From the NCBI RefSeq assembly GCF_003347015.1, contig NZ_PNFB01000025.1, positions 1 through 58,390 on the forward strand: a stretch of 58,390 nt of DNA, written 5' to 3'. Both the position numbers and the translations under genes were made by a program. The notes beneath the pieces are model-generated. The model saw only the letters and a program-made list of their open reading frames with translations. It made no database searches and was not told the origin of the DNA. Shown piece by piece: positions 42,625-50,672 of this stretch. This DNA comes from Brachybacterium sp. YJGR34. GTDB lineage: Bacteria; Actinomycetota; Actinomycetes; Actinomycetales; Dermabacteraceae. Each line of letters opens with the position of its first letter. Within the stretch, counting starts at the first letter, position 1.

Positions 42625-43893
42625 ATGAAGAAGATCCTCGCGTGGGCCGTCGTCGGCGCCCTCGTGGCCGGTGCCGGCATCGTCGTCGGTGTCACGGCCG
42701 TGTTCTTCCAGTTCACGTCGATCTCCTCGAGCAGCTCTGACAGCCCGAATGCCGCGTGCACGGGCACCTCGGCCCAGGCCCTCTCGGTGGACACGTCGGC
42801 CCTCCCCGACGTCGCCGGCTACACGCCGGAGCAGCTCTCGGTCGCGGCCCAGATCATGAAAGCCGGCGAGGACCTGGGCCTGCCCGAGCGCGCTCAGCTG
42901 ATCGGTCTCATGACGGCGATGCAGGAGTCCACGCTCCAGAATCTCGCCGGCGGAGATCGTGACTCCGTCGGGGCGTTCCAGCAGCGGCCCTCGCAGGGGT
43001 GGGGCACCGTCGAGCAGCTACGCGACCCGGCCTACGCCGCGACCGCGTTCTTCCGCGGGGTCGACACCTCCAGGACCGGGCACATCCCCGGTCTCATGGA
43101 CATCGACGGCTGGGAGTCGATGAGCCTCACGCAGGCCGCCTCGGCCGTCCAGCTCCCGGCGGAGCAGTACGAGGGCGAGTACGCCAAGCACGAGAGCGAA
43201 GCACGCAAGCTGATGTCTGAGCTCGCGGGCGTGCCTGTCGGCCAGGCCAGCGGCAGTCTCACCGACACCAACCTCGGATGCAGCGCCCCCGTGAACGTCG
43301 CGGTGGGAGATCTCCCCACGCAGGAGCAGCTCACCCAGGACTCGGCCAACGTGGCGTGCCCGGAGGGCAGCACCGACCTCGGCGCTGCGACAGGCGGATA
43401 CCAGGGCAAGCGGATCCCCATCCGTCTGTGCTCGATCACCGGCACCGTGTGCACCGGCAGCGACTGCCGCGCCGGCGAGCTCGACGGGAAGGCTCGCGGA
43501 GAGGTCGTCGTCAACTCTCTGGTCGCCCCTCACTTCATGAAGTGGCTTGAGGCGGTCCGCGCCGACGGCTACAACCCACAGTTCAGCTCCTCGTTCCGCA
43601 GCTGGGAGACGCAGGCATCGTTCTCTGGTGGAAACGTCGCTCGTGTCGGCTACAGCAACCATCAGATGGGTGCAGCCATAGACATTTCAGGGCTCCCTGG
43701 CGGATACAACCGGCATAACTGCTCCGGGTTCGCGGCAGACGGTTCATGCAAGTCCAATGCCCCCGCGTGGAGTTCTTATCACAAACACGGCGTTGAGAAC
43801 GGGGCGCTATTTCATGACGAAGAGTTCTGGCACCTGGAATGGGTGATCACCAGGGCACCAGAGCGCGACGTCCCCTTCATCCCGGCGGCATGA
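42625..43893 (+). CDS. VirB1-like cell-wall hydrolase with VanY-type peptidase domain
   Basis: 422 residues. N-terminal membrane anchor, a lysozyme-like region (LIGLMTAMQESTLQNLAGGDRDSVG, then FQQRPSQGWGT), and a C-terminal D-Ala-D-Ala carboxypeptidase domain with the zinc motifs SNHQMGAAID and EFWHLEW. It opens peptidoglycan for the channel. From about 43630 to 43880 the DNA becomes A/T-richer, so the peptidase domain looks mosaic. GGGAGGTAG precedes ATG 42625. Confidence 0.88.
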   Translation: MKKILAWAVVGALVAGAGIVVGVTAVFFQFTSISSSSSDSPNAACTGTSAQALSVDTSALPDVAGYTPEQLSVAAQIMKAGEDLGLPERAQLIGLMTAMQESTLQNLAGGDRDSVGAFQQRPSQGWGTVEQLRDPAYAATAFFRGVDTSRTGHIPGLMDIDGWESMSLTQAASAVQLPAEQYEGEYAKHESEARKLMSELAGVPVGQASGSLTDTNLGCSAPVNVAVGDLPTQEQLTQDSANVACPEGSTDLGAATGGYQGKRIPIRLCSITGTVCTGSDCRAGELDGKARGEVVVNSLVAPHFMKWLEAVRADGYNPQFSSSFRSWETQASFSGGNVARVGYSNHQMGAAIDISGLPGGYNRHNCSGFAADGSCKSNAPAWSSYHKHGVENGALFHDEEFWHLEWVITRAPERDVPFIPAA

Positions 43894-43918
43894 GCGACCC
43901 AGAAAGCGAGCCCCTGTG

Positions 43919-44794
43919 ATGCGAGTCAGCCTGAAAGCAATTCTGGTCGTCGCGGCAGCTGTTCTGGGCATCCTCGCCCTGGTGGTGTTCAACCCCGAGA
44001 ACCGGCAGCAGCAGGAGACCCCGCAGCCCGGGGCCGCAGCACCCTCGGTGACGACGGGATCACCCCACCACGAACCCGCGACCGAGCAGACCGACTCGCC
44101 GGGACCCGCGGAGGTCCCTGCGGAGGTTCAGGCGTTCATCGACAGCTACGCCGACCCCGACGCCTCCGACGACGAGTGGGGCCAGTCCCTGGCACCGAAC
44201 GTGACGCCGGCGCTGCTCGCCTCGCTGCTCTCGAGCGACCGCGAGCTCGCACGAACAGCAGGGCACGAGATCCTCGACGTCAGCGATGGCCGGGTGTCGG
44301 TGGGGACGAAGACGGACGTCTCCTACACCCTCGAGTACGCCCAGCTCGAGGACGACCACGAGCACGACGAGCACGAAGCGGTGGCCCATCCGATCGTCAC
44401 GGGGATCGACTTCACGGACGCACCCGACGGCGCCGCACTGCCGCTGGGGACCGACGACGTCGAACAGGTCCGCGCACCCGTCCAGGAGGCGCTCACGGCC
44501 GTCGTGGCGCAGCCGGGCGGGCAGAGCGATGAAGACCGCGAGAAGCTGATCCGCGACACCTTCACCAGCCCGGAGAAGGCCCTGAGCCTCCCCCGCAGCG
44601 TCGACGACGGCGCCGCCGTCCGGATCGGCAACGCCCACGAGCTGGTACTCGCGGCCGAGGACGATCAGCTCGTGGTGCATGCGACCGTGCCCTACGCGCG
44701 CGACGGCGAGAGCACTCCCACCTGGACCACCGTGACGATCGAACTCACCCGGGACGACACTGGCGCCTGGACCCCCCAGGACGCCCACCTCTGA
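43919..44794 (+). CDS. membrane-anchored transfer-operon protein
   Basis: About 291 residues; GTG 43916 is an adjacent alternative start. N-terminal membrane helix (LKAILVVAAAVLGILALVVF), a Gln/Pro/Thr linker, and two extracellular alpha/beta parts (residues about 65-290) that may be NTF2-like; a His/Asp/Glu-rich stretch (DDHEHDEHEAVAH) could bind metal. Last gene before the CTTGCCC repeats. Confidence 0.7.
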   Translation: MRVSLKAILVVAAAVLGILALVVFNPENRQQQETPQPGAAAPSVTTGSPHHEPATEQTDSPGPAEVPAEVQAFIDSYADPDASDDEWGQSLAPNVTPALLASLLSSDRELARTAGHEILDVSDGRVSVGTKTDVSYTLEYAQLEDDHEHDEHEAVAHPIVTGIDFTDAPDGAALPLGTDDVEQVRAPVQEALTAVVAQPGGQSDEDREKLIRDTFTSPEKALSLPRSVDDGAAVRIGNAHELVLAAEDDQLVVHATVPYARDGESTPTWTTVTIELTRDDTGAWTPQDAHL

Positions 44795-44810
44795 GGCAGG
44801 ACATTCCTCG

Positions 44811-44850
44811 GGGCAAGTTCGCGAAAGCGCAGGTCAAGCACCAGGGCAAG
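44811..44850 (-). repeat. CTTGCCC repeats after the transfer operon
   Basis: GGGCAAG at 44811-44817 and 44844-44850, inverse copies of the repeats at 35520-35571; together they bracket the transfer operon. Confidence 0.5.
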
Positions 44851-44922
44851 AAGGCTCTACGATCCGTGATCGCGGGTCGAGCCGTCAGCTGACAAGGGCT
44901 GCGGGCAGCGCCTGAGCCGGGA

Positions 44923-45171
44923 TCAGGCCTCCTCGAGCGGACCGTGCAGCGTGTACCGGGTGATCGTCGCGGACCCGGAGTCGTCCTCATCGAGCCACCA
45001 CGTTGTGCCTGCTGCACCGCTGCTCTCGCGCACGGATTGCGGCTCCCCACGCCGTTCCCGGTAGACCTCCAGGGCATCTTCGTAGGTCGGGCACACCTTG
45101 TAGAGGTCGACCGTCGCATCAGGGGTCCCGAGGTTGCGGACCTCGAGGAGGGCGTAGACGTTGTGATCCAT
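44923..45171 (-). CDS. small hypothetical protein
   Basis: 82 residues: MDHNVYALLEVRNLG, a helical YEDALEVYRERRG, and a WWLDEDDSGSATITRYTL strand pair; probably a small alpha/beta fold. It is the only minus-strand gene between the two transfer blocks. Confidence 0.65.
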   Translation of the reverse strand: MDHNVYALLEVRNLGTPDATVDLYKVCPTYEDALEVYRERRGEPQSVRESSGAAGTTWWLDEDDSGSATITRYTLHGPLEEA

Positions 45172-45352
45172 GGCCGCATCGTACGGCTGGCGATATCAGG
45201 GTGCCGATCGCTCTGCTCGACGGGTTCTGGAGGGCCCGGAGAGAGGGGGAAAGAGCTGGGGGAGAGTCTCTGGAGTGCGGGAGCGATGCTAGTCCAGCGA
45301 TCCAGAACCTCTACGAGAACCATGTATCGCTGAGCCTAGCATGCGCGACCAA

Positions 45353-45504
45353 ACGAGGTCCCGAACCTACGAACCTCCGAGGGCCCGAAGCCACGGGTCT
45401 GGGAACCTCCGAGGTCCCGAACCCACGAGGGTCCGAAGCTCCAGGGAGACGAGGTGACGAGCTCACGAAGCCGCGAGTCTCCGACTCTCCGAGGTGACGA
45501 GTGC
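45353..45504 (+). repeat. octamer repeat array 6, candidate transfer locus
   Basis: Nineteen consecutive 8-bp units in unbroken phase over 152 bases. Most read ACGA or CCGA followed by four variable bases, for example ACGAGGTC, CCGAACCT, ACGAACCT, CCGAGGGC, and ACGAGGTG, ACGAGCTC, ACGAAGCC near the end. It lies 110 bases upstream of the FtsK/TraB-like gene inside a 443-base non-coding stretch (45172-45614) that also holds a class-A promoter. In Streptomyces, TraB pumps recognise 8-bp repeats in clt next to traB; this is the expected position. Confidence 0.9.
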
Positions 45505-45549
45505 ACACCGGCGCAGGCCGACGAGCCGACACGGAACTTCTCCGCGGCG

Positions 45550-45577
45550 GTCACAACGACCCCCACCCGACGCGGTA
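45550..45577 (+). promoter_or_regulatory. class-A promoter motif of the FtsK-like gene
   Basis: GTCACA (45550-45555), 16 bases, GCGGTA (45572-45577), then AGTGACC, 37 bases before ATG 45615. Confidence 0.8.
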
Positions 45578-45614
45578 AGAGAGTGACCCTCGTTCCAGAC
45601 CTGGAGGACCTCTC

Positions 45615-47696
45615 ATGACGCAAGCACCGGCGATCGATCGGAGACGAGCCGGCCGCTCGAGCTCCCCTCTGCCCCTGGGCACTCTCGGGGCCGGCGCGAC
45701 CCTCATCGCCGGCGGCACCCTGATGATGAACGACGTCCCCTTGGTCGGCGCCGCCGCGTGCGTCGCCCCGCCCCTCGCCGTCGTGGGGTTCACTCAATGG
45801 CGAGGCGCCAAGCGAAGGCAGCTCCGGAGCGATCTCGTCGAGGGCCTCGTCCCGCTCATGGGGATCGGGGTGGAGGTCCGCTGCTCGCGCTGGGCCAAGC
45901 GCGAGTACATCCATCCCCGCCCGGGACGGATCGAGGTCCGCTACGCCGCCGCCTCCCGCGACTGGGACCCGAAGTGGATGCAGCAGCTGACGGCAACTGT
46001 GGAGGCGCGCGTGGGCGTCGACTACAAGGTCGAGAAGCACCAGAGCGCCCGCAAACGCGTGTACCTGATCCCCGCGATCAGTGAGGAGGAGATCACCGAT
46101 GACTCCCCGCGTGCCGCTCTCGCACACAAGGCCGATGTGGTGATCCGCGAGCTGCTCGGCAAGGAATCCAGCGCCACCTATTCGTGGGGAGAGGGCGACT
46201 CCCTGAGCAGCATCCAGGTCGAATTCCCCAACGAGATCGCCGTCAAGCTCGTCAGCCGCATGAAGCGCCAGAGCGTTGAACGCGTCGTCACCGGCACCCT
46301 TCCCGGCCGCTGGCGCTCCTCCTGGGACATCGAGAATTCCACAGCGACCTTCCGGCTCCGCACGGAATTCCCCGCCGCCGTTCCCCACCCCAAAATCAAC
46401 GTCACCGACGAGAATAGGTATCTCATCCCCAGCGCCGTCACCGAGGACGGCGACACCGTGTTCTGGGACCTGCGCTCCACGGACCCGCACGGTCTGACCA
46501 CCGGACGGACGGGAACCGGCAAGACCGTCGTGCTCCTCGGGACCTGCATGGAGTTCGCCGGCCGCAACTGGGCGGTCTGGGTCGCGGACCCGAAGCGCGT
46601 CGAGTTCCTCGGGATCCGGAAGTGGCCCAACGTCCAGGTCGTCGCCACCACCGTCGAGGACCAGATCGCGATGATCTGGGACGCCTTCGAGCTCATGGAA
46701 CACCGCTACCGCCTGATCGAGACGGCCGGCGCCGACGAGGACGACTTCGAGCCCCTGCTCGTGCTGGCCGACGAGTACACCGAGTTCCGCAGCGCCGTGA
46801 ACGCCTGGTGGTCCGAGAACAAGCACAAGGGCGCCCCCAGCAAGTGCCCCATCTTCAACGCCGTCGGCTCGCTCGCACGACTCGCCCGCAAGGCCCGCAT
46901 CCACCTGCGATTCGGGATGCAGCGCCCGGACGCGGAGCTGCTCTCCGGCGAGGTCCGCGACAACCTCGGCGACCGCCACTCGCTGGGCCGCCTCTCCCCG
47001 CAGGGCGCACAGATGATGTGGGAGGCCGCCTACATCGGCACGAGCGTCCCTCGGAAGATCCCCGGCCGCGGCACCGCCACCGGCCCCGACGGACAGCCGG
47101 CCGAGGCGCAGGCGTACTGGACGCCGGACCCCCGCAAGGTCGCCCGGTCCCGCAAGGCCGGCGACATCGAGATCCTCGAGGGCCTGTACCCGACCTCGAC
47201 CACCCACAAGCGGTTCACCTACGAGATCGAGGACGAGGACTCGCCGACCTGGCTCGACGACAACGACAATCCGACGCTGTACACCCCATGGGCAGCCATC
47301 ACCCAGGCACGTCGCGTGCCGAGCCCGGACGCTGACCAGCACCTCACCCTCGATGAGCTCCTGGACGACCTGAGCAGCGCTCGCGAAGCGGCAGCCGGCG
47401 AGACCTCCGCCCCGGCCCCGGAGCCGCGCGAGGACCGCCATCTCCAGCTCGTGCGCGAGGACGAGGAGCCCGACGACTACGGCCTCGTGCAGACCGTCTG
47501 CGCCGACCGACTGCGGCCGGGAGACCTGATCGACGTCGACGGCGACTGGGTCGTGGTCGAGGAGGCCGTCGCCGACCCTGACGAGGAGGGCATGATCTCG
47601 ATCTCCTGGCGCTCCGACGATGACGACGCCGGTGAGCTGGCGCTGACCGCTGACGACATGCTGGAGGTGCGACGGATGACCGAGGAGAGCGACTGA
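45615..47696 (+). CDS. FtsK/TraB-like DNA translocase (coupling protein)
   Basis: 693 residues. Two N-terminal membrane segments (about 18-60). FtsK-type motor: HGLTTGRTGTGKTVVLLG (Walker A near 297), VADPKRVEFLG, LLVLADEYTEF (Walker B near 381), ARIHLRFGMQRPDAELLSGEVRDN. C-terminal 200 residues are acidic with VQTVCADRLRPGDLIDVDG, a small beta domain instead of an FtsK gamma HTH. It could be the type IV coupling protein or a TraB-style double-stranded DNA pump; the octamer array next to it favours the latter. Confidence 0.9.
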   Translation: MTQAPAIDRRRAGRSSSPLPLGTLGAGATLIAGGTLMMNDVPLVGAAACVAPPLAVVGFTQWRGAKRRQLRSDLVEGLVPLMGIGVEVRCSRWAKREYIHPRPGRIEVRYAAASRDWDPKWMQQLTATVEARVGVDYKVEKHQSARKRVYLIPAISEEEITDDSPRAALAHKADVVIRELLGKESSATYSWGEGDSLSSIQVEFPNEIAVKLVSRMKRQSVERVVTGTLPGRWRSSWDIENSTATFRLRTEFPAAVPHPKINVTDENRYLIPSAVTEDGDTVFWDLRSTDPHGLTTGRTGTGKTVVLLGTCMEFAGRNWAVWVADPKRVEFLGIRKWPNVQVVATTVEDQIAMIWDAFELMEHRYRLIETAGADEDDFEPLLVLADEYTEFRSAVNAWWSENKHKGAPSKCPIFNAVGSLARLARKARIHLRFGMQRPDAELLSGEVRDNLGDRHSLGRLSPQGAQMMWEAAYIGTSVPRKIPGRGTATGPDGQPAEAQAYWTPDPRKVARSRKAGDIEILEGLYPTSTTHKRFTYEIEDEDSPTWLDDNDNPTLYTPWAAITQARRVPSPDADQHLTLDELLDDLSSAREAAAGETSAPAPEPREDRHLQLVREDEEPDDYGLVQTVCADRLRPGDLIDVDGDWVVVEEAVADPDEEGMISISWRSDDDDAGELALTADDMLEVRRMTEESD

Positions 47697-47747
47697 CCTG
47701 ACACAGCCCGCCGCCCGCCATCCCCTTGACCGACCCCCGGAGACACC

Positions 47748-48350
47748 ATGAACTTCCCTCAGCACCTCGCTCTCGATCCCGGCCTGCCCCTCGTCTTCGT
47801 CGACACGGAGACGACCATGTTGGAGCCGACCCCGAAGCCCTGGGAGATCGCGCTCATCAAGCGCACCCCCGGGCAGCTCGAGGACCGGTTCCACATCATG
47901 CTGCGCGACCCCGACCTGTCCGACGCGTCGCCCGACTCCCTGCGCGTCAACCGCTTCTACGAGAGGCACCCCCGCTGGACCGGATCCGCTGCCCCGTCGG
48001 ACATCGCCGCCCTGCACCCGAGCCACGACGCCGCGCAGGCGGTCGAGATCTTCACCGCCGGCACCGTTCTTGTCGGCTCCAACCCCGACTTCGACGCCCG
48101 GGCCCTCGAATGGCTGCTCCGCCAGCACGGGCTACGGCCGCGCTGGCACCACCACACCATCAACCTGGTCACGTGGACCTACGCGCACCTCCTCGCACGG
48201 GGGGAATCGGTGAAGATCCCGACCTCCTCCTACGACCTCTCCCGCCGCGCGCACGTCGATCCTCCGGCTGCTGAGGAGGCCCACACCGCCATGGGCGATG
48301 CCCTCTGGACCGTGCGCTGGTGGGAGAGCCTGACGGAGGTCCAGCGATGA
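47748..48350 (+). CDS. DnaQ-like 3'-5' exonuclease
   Basis: 200 residues with the DEDDh pattern: FVDTETT (Exo I), VGSNPDFDARAL (Exo II) and AHTAMGDALWT (Exo III, His plus Asp). The Tyr-rich loop in between is ordinary. It follows the FtsK-like gene by 51 bases and may trim or proofread DNA during transfer or end patching. Stop overlaps the next ATG. Confidence 0.9.
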   Translation: MNFPQHLALDPGLPLVFVDTETTMLEPTPKPWEIALIKRTPGQLEDRFHIMLRDPDLSDASPDSLRVNRFYERHPRWTGSAAPSDIAALHPSHDAAQAVEIFTAGTVLVGSNPDFDARALEWLLRQHGLRPRWHHHTINLVTWTYAHLLARGESVKIPTSSYDLSRRAHVDPPAAEEAHTAMGDALWTVRWWESLTEVQR

Positions 48351-49066
48351 GCCGGCGCGGCGTAGGCGCACTCGGCGGCCTCGTGGTCCTGGTCCTCGCA
48401 GCCGGCGCCTACATGGCGCCCTCGGGGCTGGACGAGATCCTCCCGGACATCGCGCCCTCGGGCGGCAGCTCCCCGGCCTCGGCAGCCCAGGACGAGGACG
48501 TGGACGCAGACGCTCTCGCAGGCGCCTCGAGCGACCTTGACGCGCTCGCGATCGCCGAGCTCGGCCACGAGGACGGCTACGACCGGGACCTGTTCGGGCA
48601 GCGCTGGGCAGACATCGACCGCAATGGCTGCGACCAGCGCAACGACGCTCTGCGCGCCGGCGCCGTCGAGGTCACGACCAAGCCGGGGACCCACGGCTGC
48701 GTGGTGCTCGAGGCGACGATCGAGGACCCCTACACGGGCACCACGATCGACTTCGTCAAGGGCGAGAACACCGTGGACATCGACCACGTCGTGCCGCTCT
48801 CGCGTGCATGGCAGCAGGGAGCCTCCAGCTGGCCCGAGGAGCGCCGTGAGGAGTTCGCCAACACCTCGGGCAACCTCCTGGCGGTGGACGCCTCCGCGAA
48901 CCGATCCAAGGGCGATCGAGGCCCGGAGGAGTGGATGCCTGACGCTGGCCGCTGCGGCTACGTCATCCAGTGGATCGATGTGAAGACCGAGTTCGAGCTC
49001 AGCGTCTCCGCGGAGGAGAAGTCCGCCCTCGAGGACGAGCTCGATGAGTGCGAAGGGAGCCTGTGA
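48347..49066 (+). CDS. secreted HNH (DUF1524-type) nuclease
   Basis: 239 residues from ATG 48347. Signal or anchor helix (about 5-23), acidic linker, then the nuclease core TVDIDHVVPLSRAWQQGASSW, followed by NTSGNLLAVDASANRSKGDR: an HNH beta-beta-metal motif with DHVVPL. Two Cys pairs suggest an extracellular fold. Exported nucleases of this type are common in actinobacteria; why one closes a transfer operon is unclear. Confidence 0.88.
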   Translation: MSRRGVGALGGLVVLVLAAGAYMAPSGLDEILPDIAPSGGSSPASAAQDEDVDADALAGASSDLDALAIAELGHEDGYDRDLFGQRWADIDRNGCDQRNDALRAGAVEVTTKPGTHGCVVLEATIEDPYTGTTIDFVKGENTVDIDHVVPLSRAWQQGASSWPEERREEFANTSGNLLAVDASANRSKGDRGPEEWMPDAGRCGYVIQWIDVKTEFELSVSAEEKSALEDELDECEGSL

Positions 49067-49335
49067 TGGACAAGGACTGGGAGTTCGTGATCCTCGTGTT
49101 CGGCGGCCTGGTGGCCGCGGTGTTCCTGCTGCCGGCGCTTCTGCCCGAGCTTGTCGCTGGCGCGATCGCCAAGCTGCTCAGCTGGCAGGTCGTGGTGCCC
49201 TCAGCCGAGGCGCTGGTGTCGATCCCCACGACCGGGGTCGGATTCGACCTTCCTCGCCTGCTGGTGGGGGCCGGGGTGCTGCTGCTGGCGGTGTGTGCGG
49301 GGCGTGTCGCTATGACGCGCCGTGCTCAGGCCTGA
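49066..49335 (+). CDS. small two-span membrane protein
   Basis: 89 residues, two membrane segments (about 8-32 and 64-84) and an Arg-rich end. TGATG overlap with the HNH gene; its last ten bases overlap the convergent HTH gene. Confidence 0.7.
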   Translation: MDKDWEFVILVFGGLVAAVFLLPALLPELVAGAIAKLLSWQVVVPSAEALVSIPTTGVGFDLPRLLVGAGVLLLAVCAGRVAMTRRAQA

Positions 49336-50135
49336 CGCTGCGCGCTGGGCCGACTGTCCCTCCACGCACGCACCTGCTGGCGGTCCCAGAGACGGGAGCG
49401 GCCGATCTTCCGCACCGACTCGGGGAAGTCCTTCGAGAAGTCGGTGTCGCGTCGCTGGTAGCGCGTGACGGTGTCGAGCTTGACGCCGAGCTCGGCGGCG
49501 ACGCCGGCGCGGGTCAGCAGTCCCTCGACCTCGAGGGTGTCTCCCGCGGCCGCCTCGGCCACGGTCGACCGCATCCGCTGGCGCTTGTCCTGCCACGAGC
49601 GGATCTGCTGGAGACTGAACAGAGGGCGCGGCCCGGTGTACTTGACCGGCTTGGGGAAGTCCGCGTGACGGCCGAGGTAGGTCCTCATCGACCCGTAGCT
49701 GAGCTCGAGCTCGTCGGCGGCCTCTTGGAGGGAGACGAGCCGGTCGGACGGGTCGACCGGTGCGCCCTCCTCGTACCGTCGGACGGCTTCGGCGTCGTAC
49801 ACGTAGGAGTTCGCGCACATGCCGCAGCGCGCGACCGGGCTCGGGAAGTCGGCGTGCTTCGAGTGCTTCCAGAGCGTCGTCGCGGTGACGTCGAGATCGT
49901 CGGCGAGCACTGAGAGCGGCTGCACGGTGCGCGTCGTTCCGTCGGCCGTCGCCGATCCGTCGCCGGTCTCTTCCCAGCGCTGCACGGCGCCCAGGTCGTA
50001 GAGGAGACCGCTGCCGCACTTGCCGCAGCGCACCGCGGGCGCGGGGAACCCGTCGCGCTCGGCGTGCTTGCGCAGCGTGCGCACGGTGATGCCGACACGC
50101 TCAGCGATGGTGGCTAGGGGCTGGGGCTGGTCCAA
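49326..50135 (-). CDS. four-repeat HTH DNA-binding protein
   Basis: 269 residues made of four tandem excisionase-like winged HTH units (about 5-55, 70-120, 133-180, 205-258). Each has a recognition segment before a FP or FPxP turn (GITVRTLRKHAERDGFPAP, DVTATTLWKHSKHADFPSP, LSYGSMRTYLGRHADFPKP, VKLDTVTRYQRRDTDF). The first two also hold Cys pairs (RCGKCGSG, RCGMCANS) that may share a metal. Four regularly spaced readers suit a tandem-repeat DNA target, such as the 8-bp arrays. That is a guess. Confidence 0.85.
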   Translation of the reverse strand: MDQPQPLATIAERVGITVRTLRKHAERDGFPAPAVRCGKCGSGLLYDLGAVQRWEETGDGSATADGTTRTVQPLSVLADDLDVTATTLWKHSKHADFPSPVARCGMCANSYVYDAEAVRRYEEGAPVDPSDRLVSLQEAADELELSYGSMRTYLGRHADFPKPVKYTGPRPLFSLQQIRSWQDKRQRMRSTVAEAAAGDTLEVEGLLTRAGVAAELGVKLDTVTRYQRRDTDFSKDFPESVRKIGRSRLWDRQQVRAWRDSRPSAQRQA

Positions 50136-50164
50136 GGGGGGATCTCCTCGTGGGGCACGAGAAA

Positions 50165-50219
50165 GCCCACCCTCCAGGAGGATTCATCTGTCAGAACGAA
50201 ACCACGGTGGAGGGTGGGC
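50165..50219 (-). terminator. hairpin between the redoxin and HTH genes
   Basis: A 12-bp stem (50165-50176/50208-50219) with a 31-base loop lies 24 bases after the redoxin stop. The loop carries TCAGAACGAAACCAC, resembling the conserved right-arm leader but on the opposite strand. Confidence 0.7.
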
Positions 50220-50243
50220 CTCTCAAGGGTACAGGTCAGTAGG

Positions 50244-50492
50244 TCAGGATGCCTTCGACAGCTGAGGGGCGAGAGGCCGGATCTTGTCGAGTCGGACGCC
50301 ATGGAAGTGGTCATCACCGATCATCCCGACAGGAAGTTCCGAGTAGCCCAGGCTCTTGACGAGAGCCAGGGCGTCGGCGTCTTGGGTGACGTCGATGTAG
50401 CGGTACGGGATGCCCTTGCGGCGGCAATACTTCACGAGCTGGTCGCAGCGAATGCAGTCGGGCTTGCCGTAGATGGTGAGCGTGTCGGTCAT
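50244..50492 (-). CDS. NrdH/glutaredoxin-like redoxin
   Basis: 82 residues from ATG 50492. Thioredoxin-fold redoxin with active site C13-I-R-C16, the cis-Pro region ELPVGMIGDDHFHG and a KIRPL end. NrdH-type redoxins reduce ribonucleotide reductase, a plausible help to replication. It has a class-A motif directly upstream. Confidence 0.9.
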   Translation of the reverse strand: MTDTLTIYGKPDCIRCDQLVKYCRRKGIPYRYIDVTQDADALALVKSLGYSELPVGMIGDDHFHGVRLDKIRPLAPQLSKAS

Positions 50493-50530
50493 GGGGTGCT
50501 GCCCTTCCTTGGGAGAGGTGGTCACCCTGT

Positions 50531-50558
50531 TACCGCGTCTGAGGGGTGCTGTTGTGAC
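50531..50558 (-). promoter_or_regulatory. class-A promoter motif
   Basis: GTCACA (50553-50558) and GCGGTA (50531-50536) on the minus strand, 16-bp spacer, ahead of the redoxin gene. Confidence 0.8.
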
Positions 50559-50643
50559 ACTCCCATGGGTACGAGATCAGGCGGTGGTCGACTCGCCGCC
50601 GGCGGTGGAGGCTCCTTTCCTGAGGGGTCGTCGTCCACCTGCA

Positions 50644-50672
50644 AGATTACGCGCTAGTTCCCTCAGTGTCAA
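50644..50672 (-). promoter_or_regulatory. TTGACA/TAATCT promoter
   Basis: -35 TTGACA (50667-50672), 17-bp spacer, -10 TAATCT (50644-50649) on the minus strand, overlapping the end of the upstream HTH gene. It lacks the TTTCCG box of the other class-B promoters. Confidence 0.65.

Noticed and set aside
45615..47696. Chromosomal-type FtsK divisome protein
   Set aside because: Too short, only two membrane spans, no gamma-domain HTH seen, and located in a transfer block.
45336..48128. 930-codon minus-strand frame across octamer array 6 and the FtsK-like gene
   Set aside because: Antisense of FtsK motifs; runs through the repeat array and has no recognisable domain.
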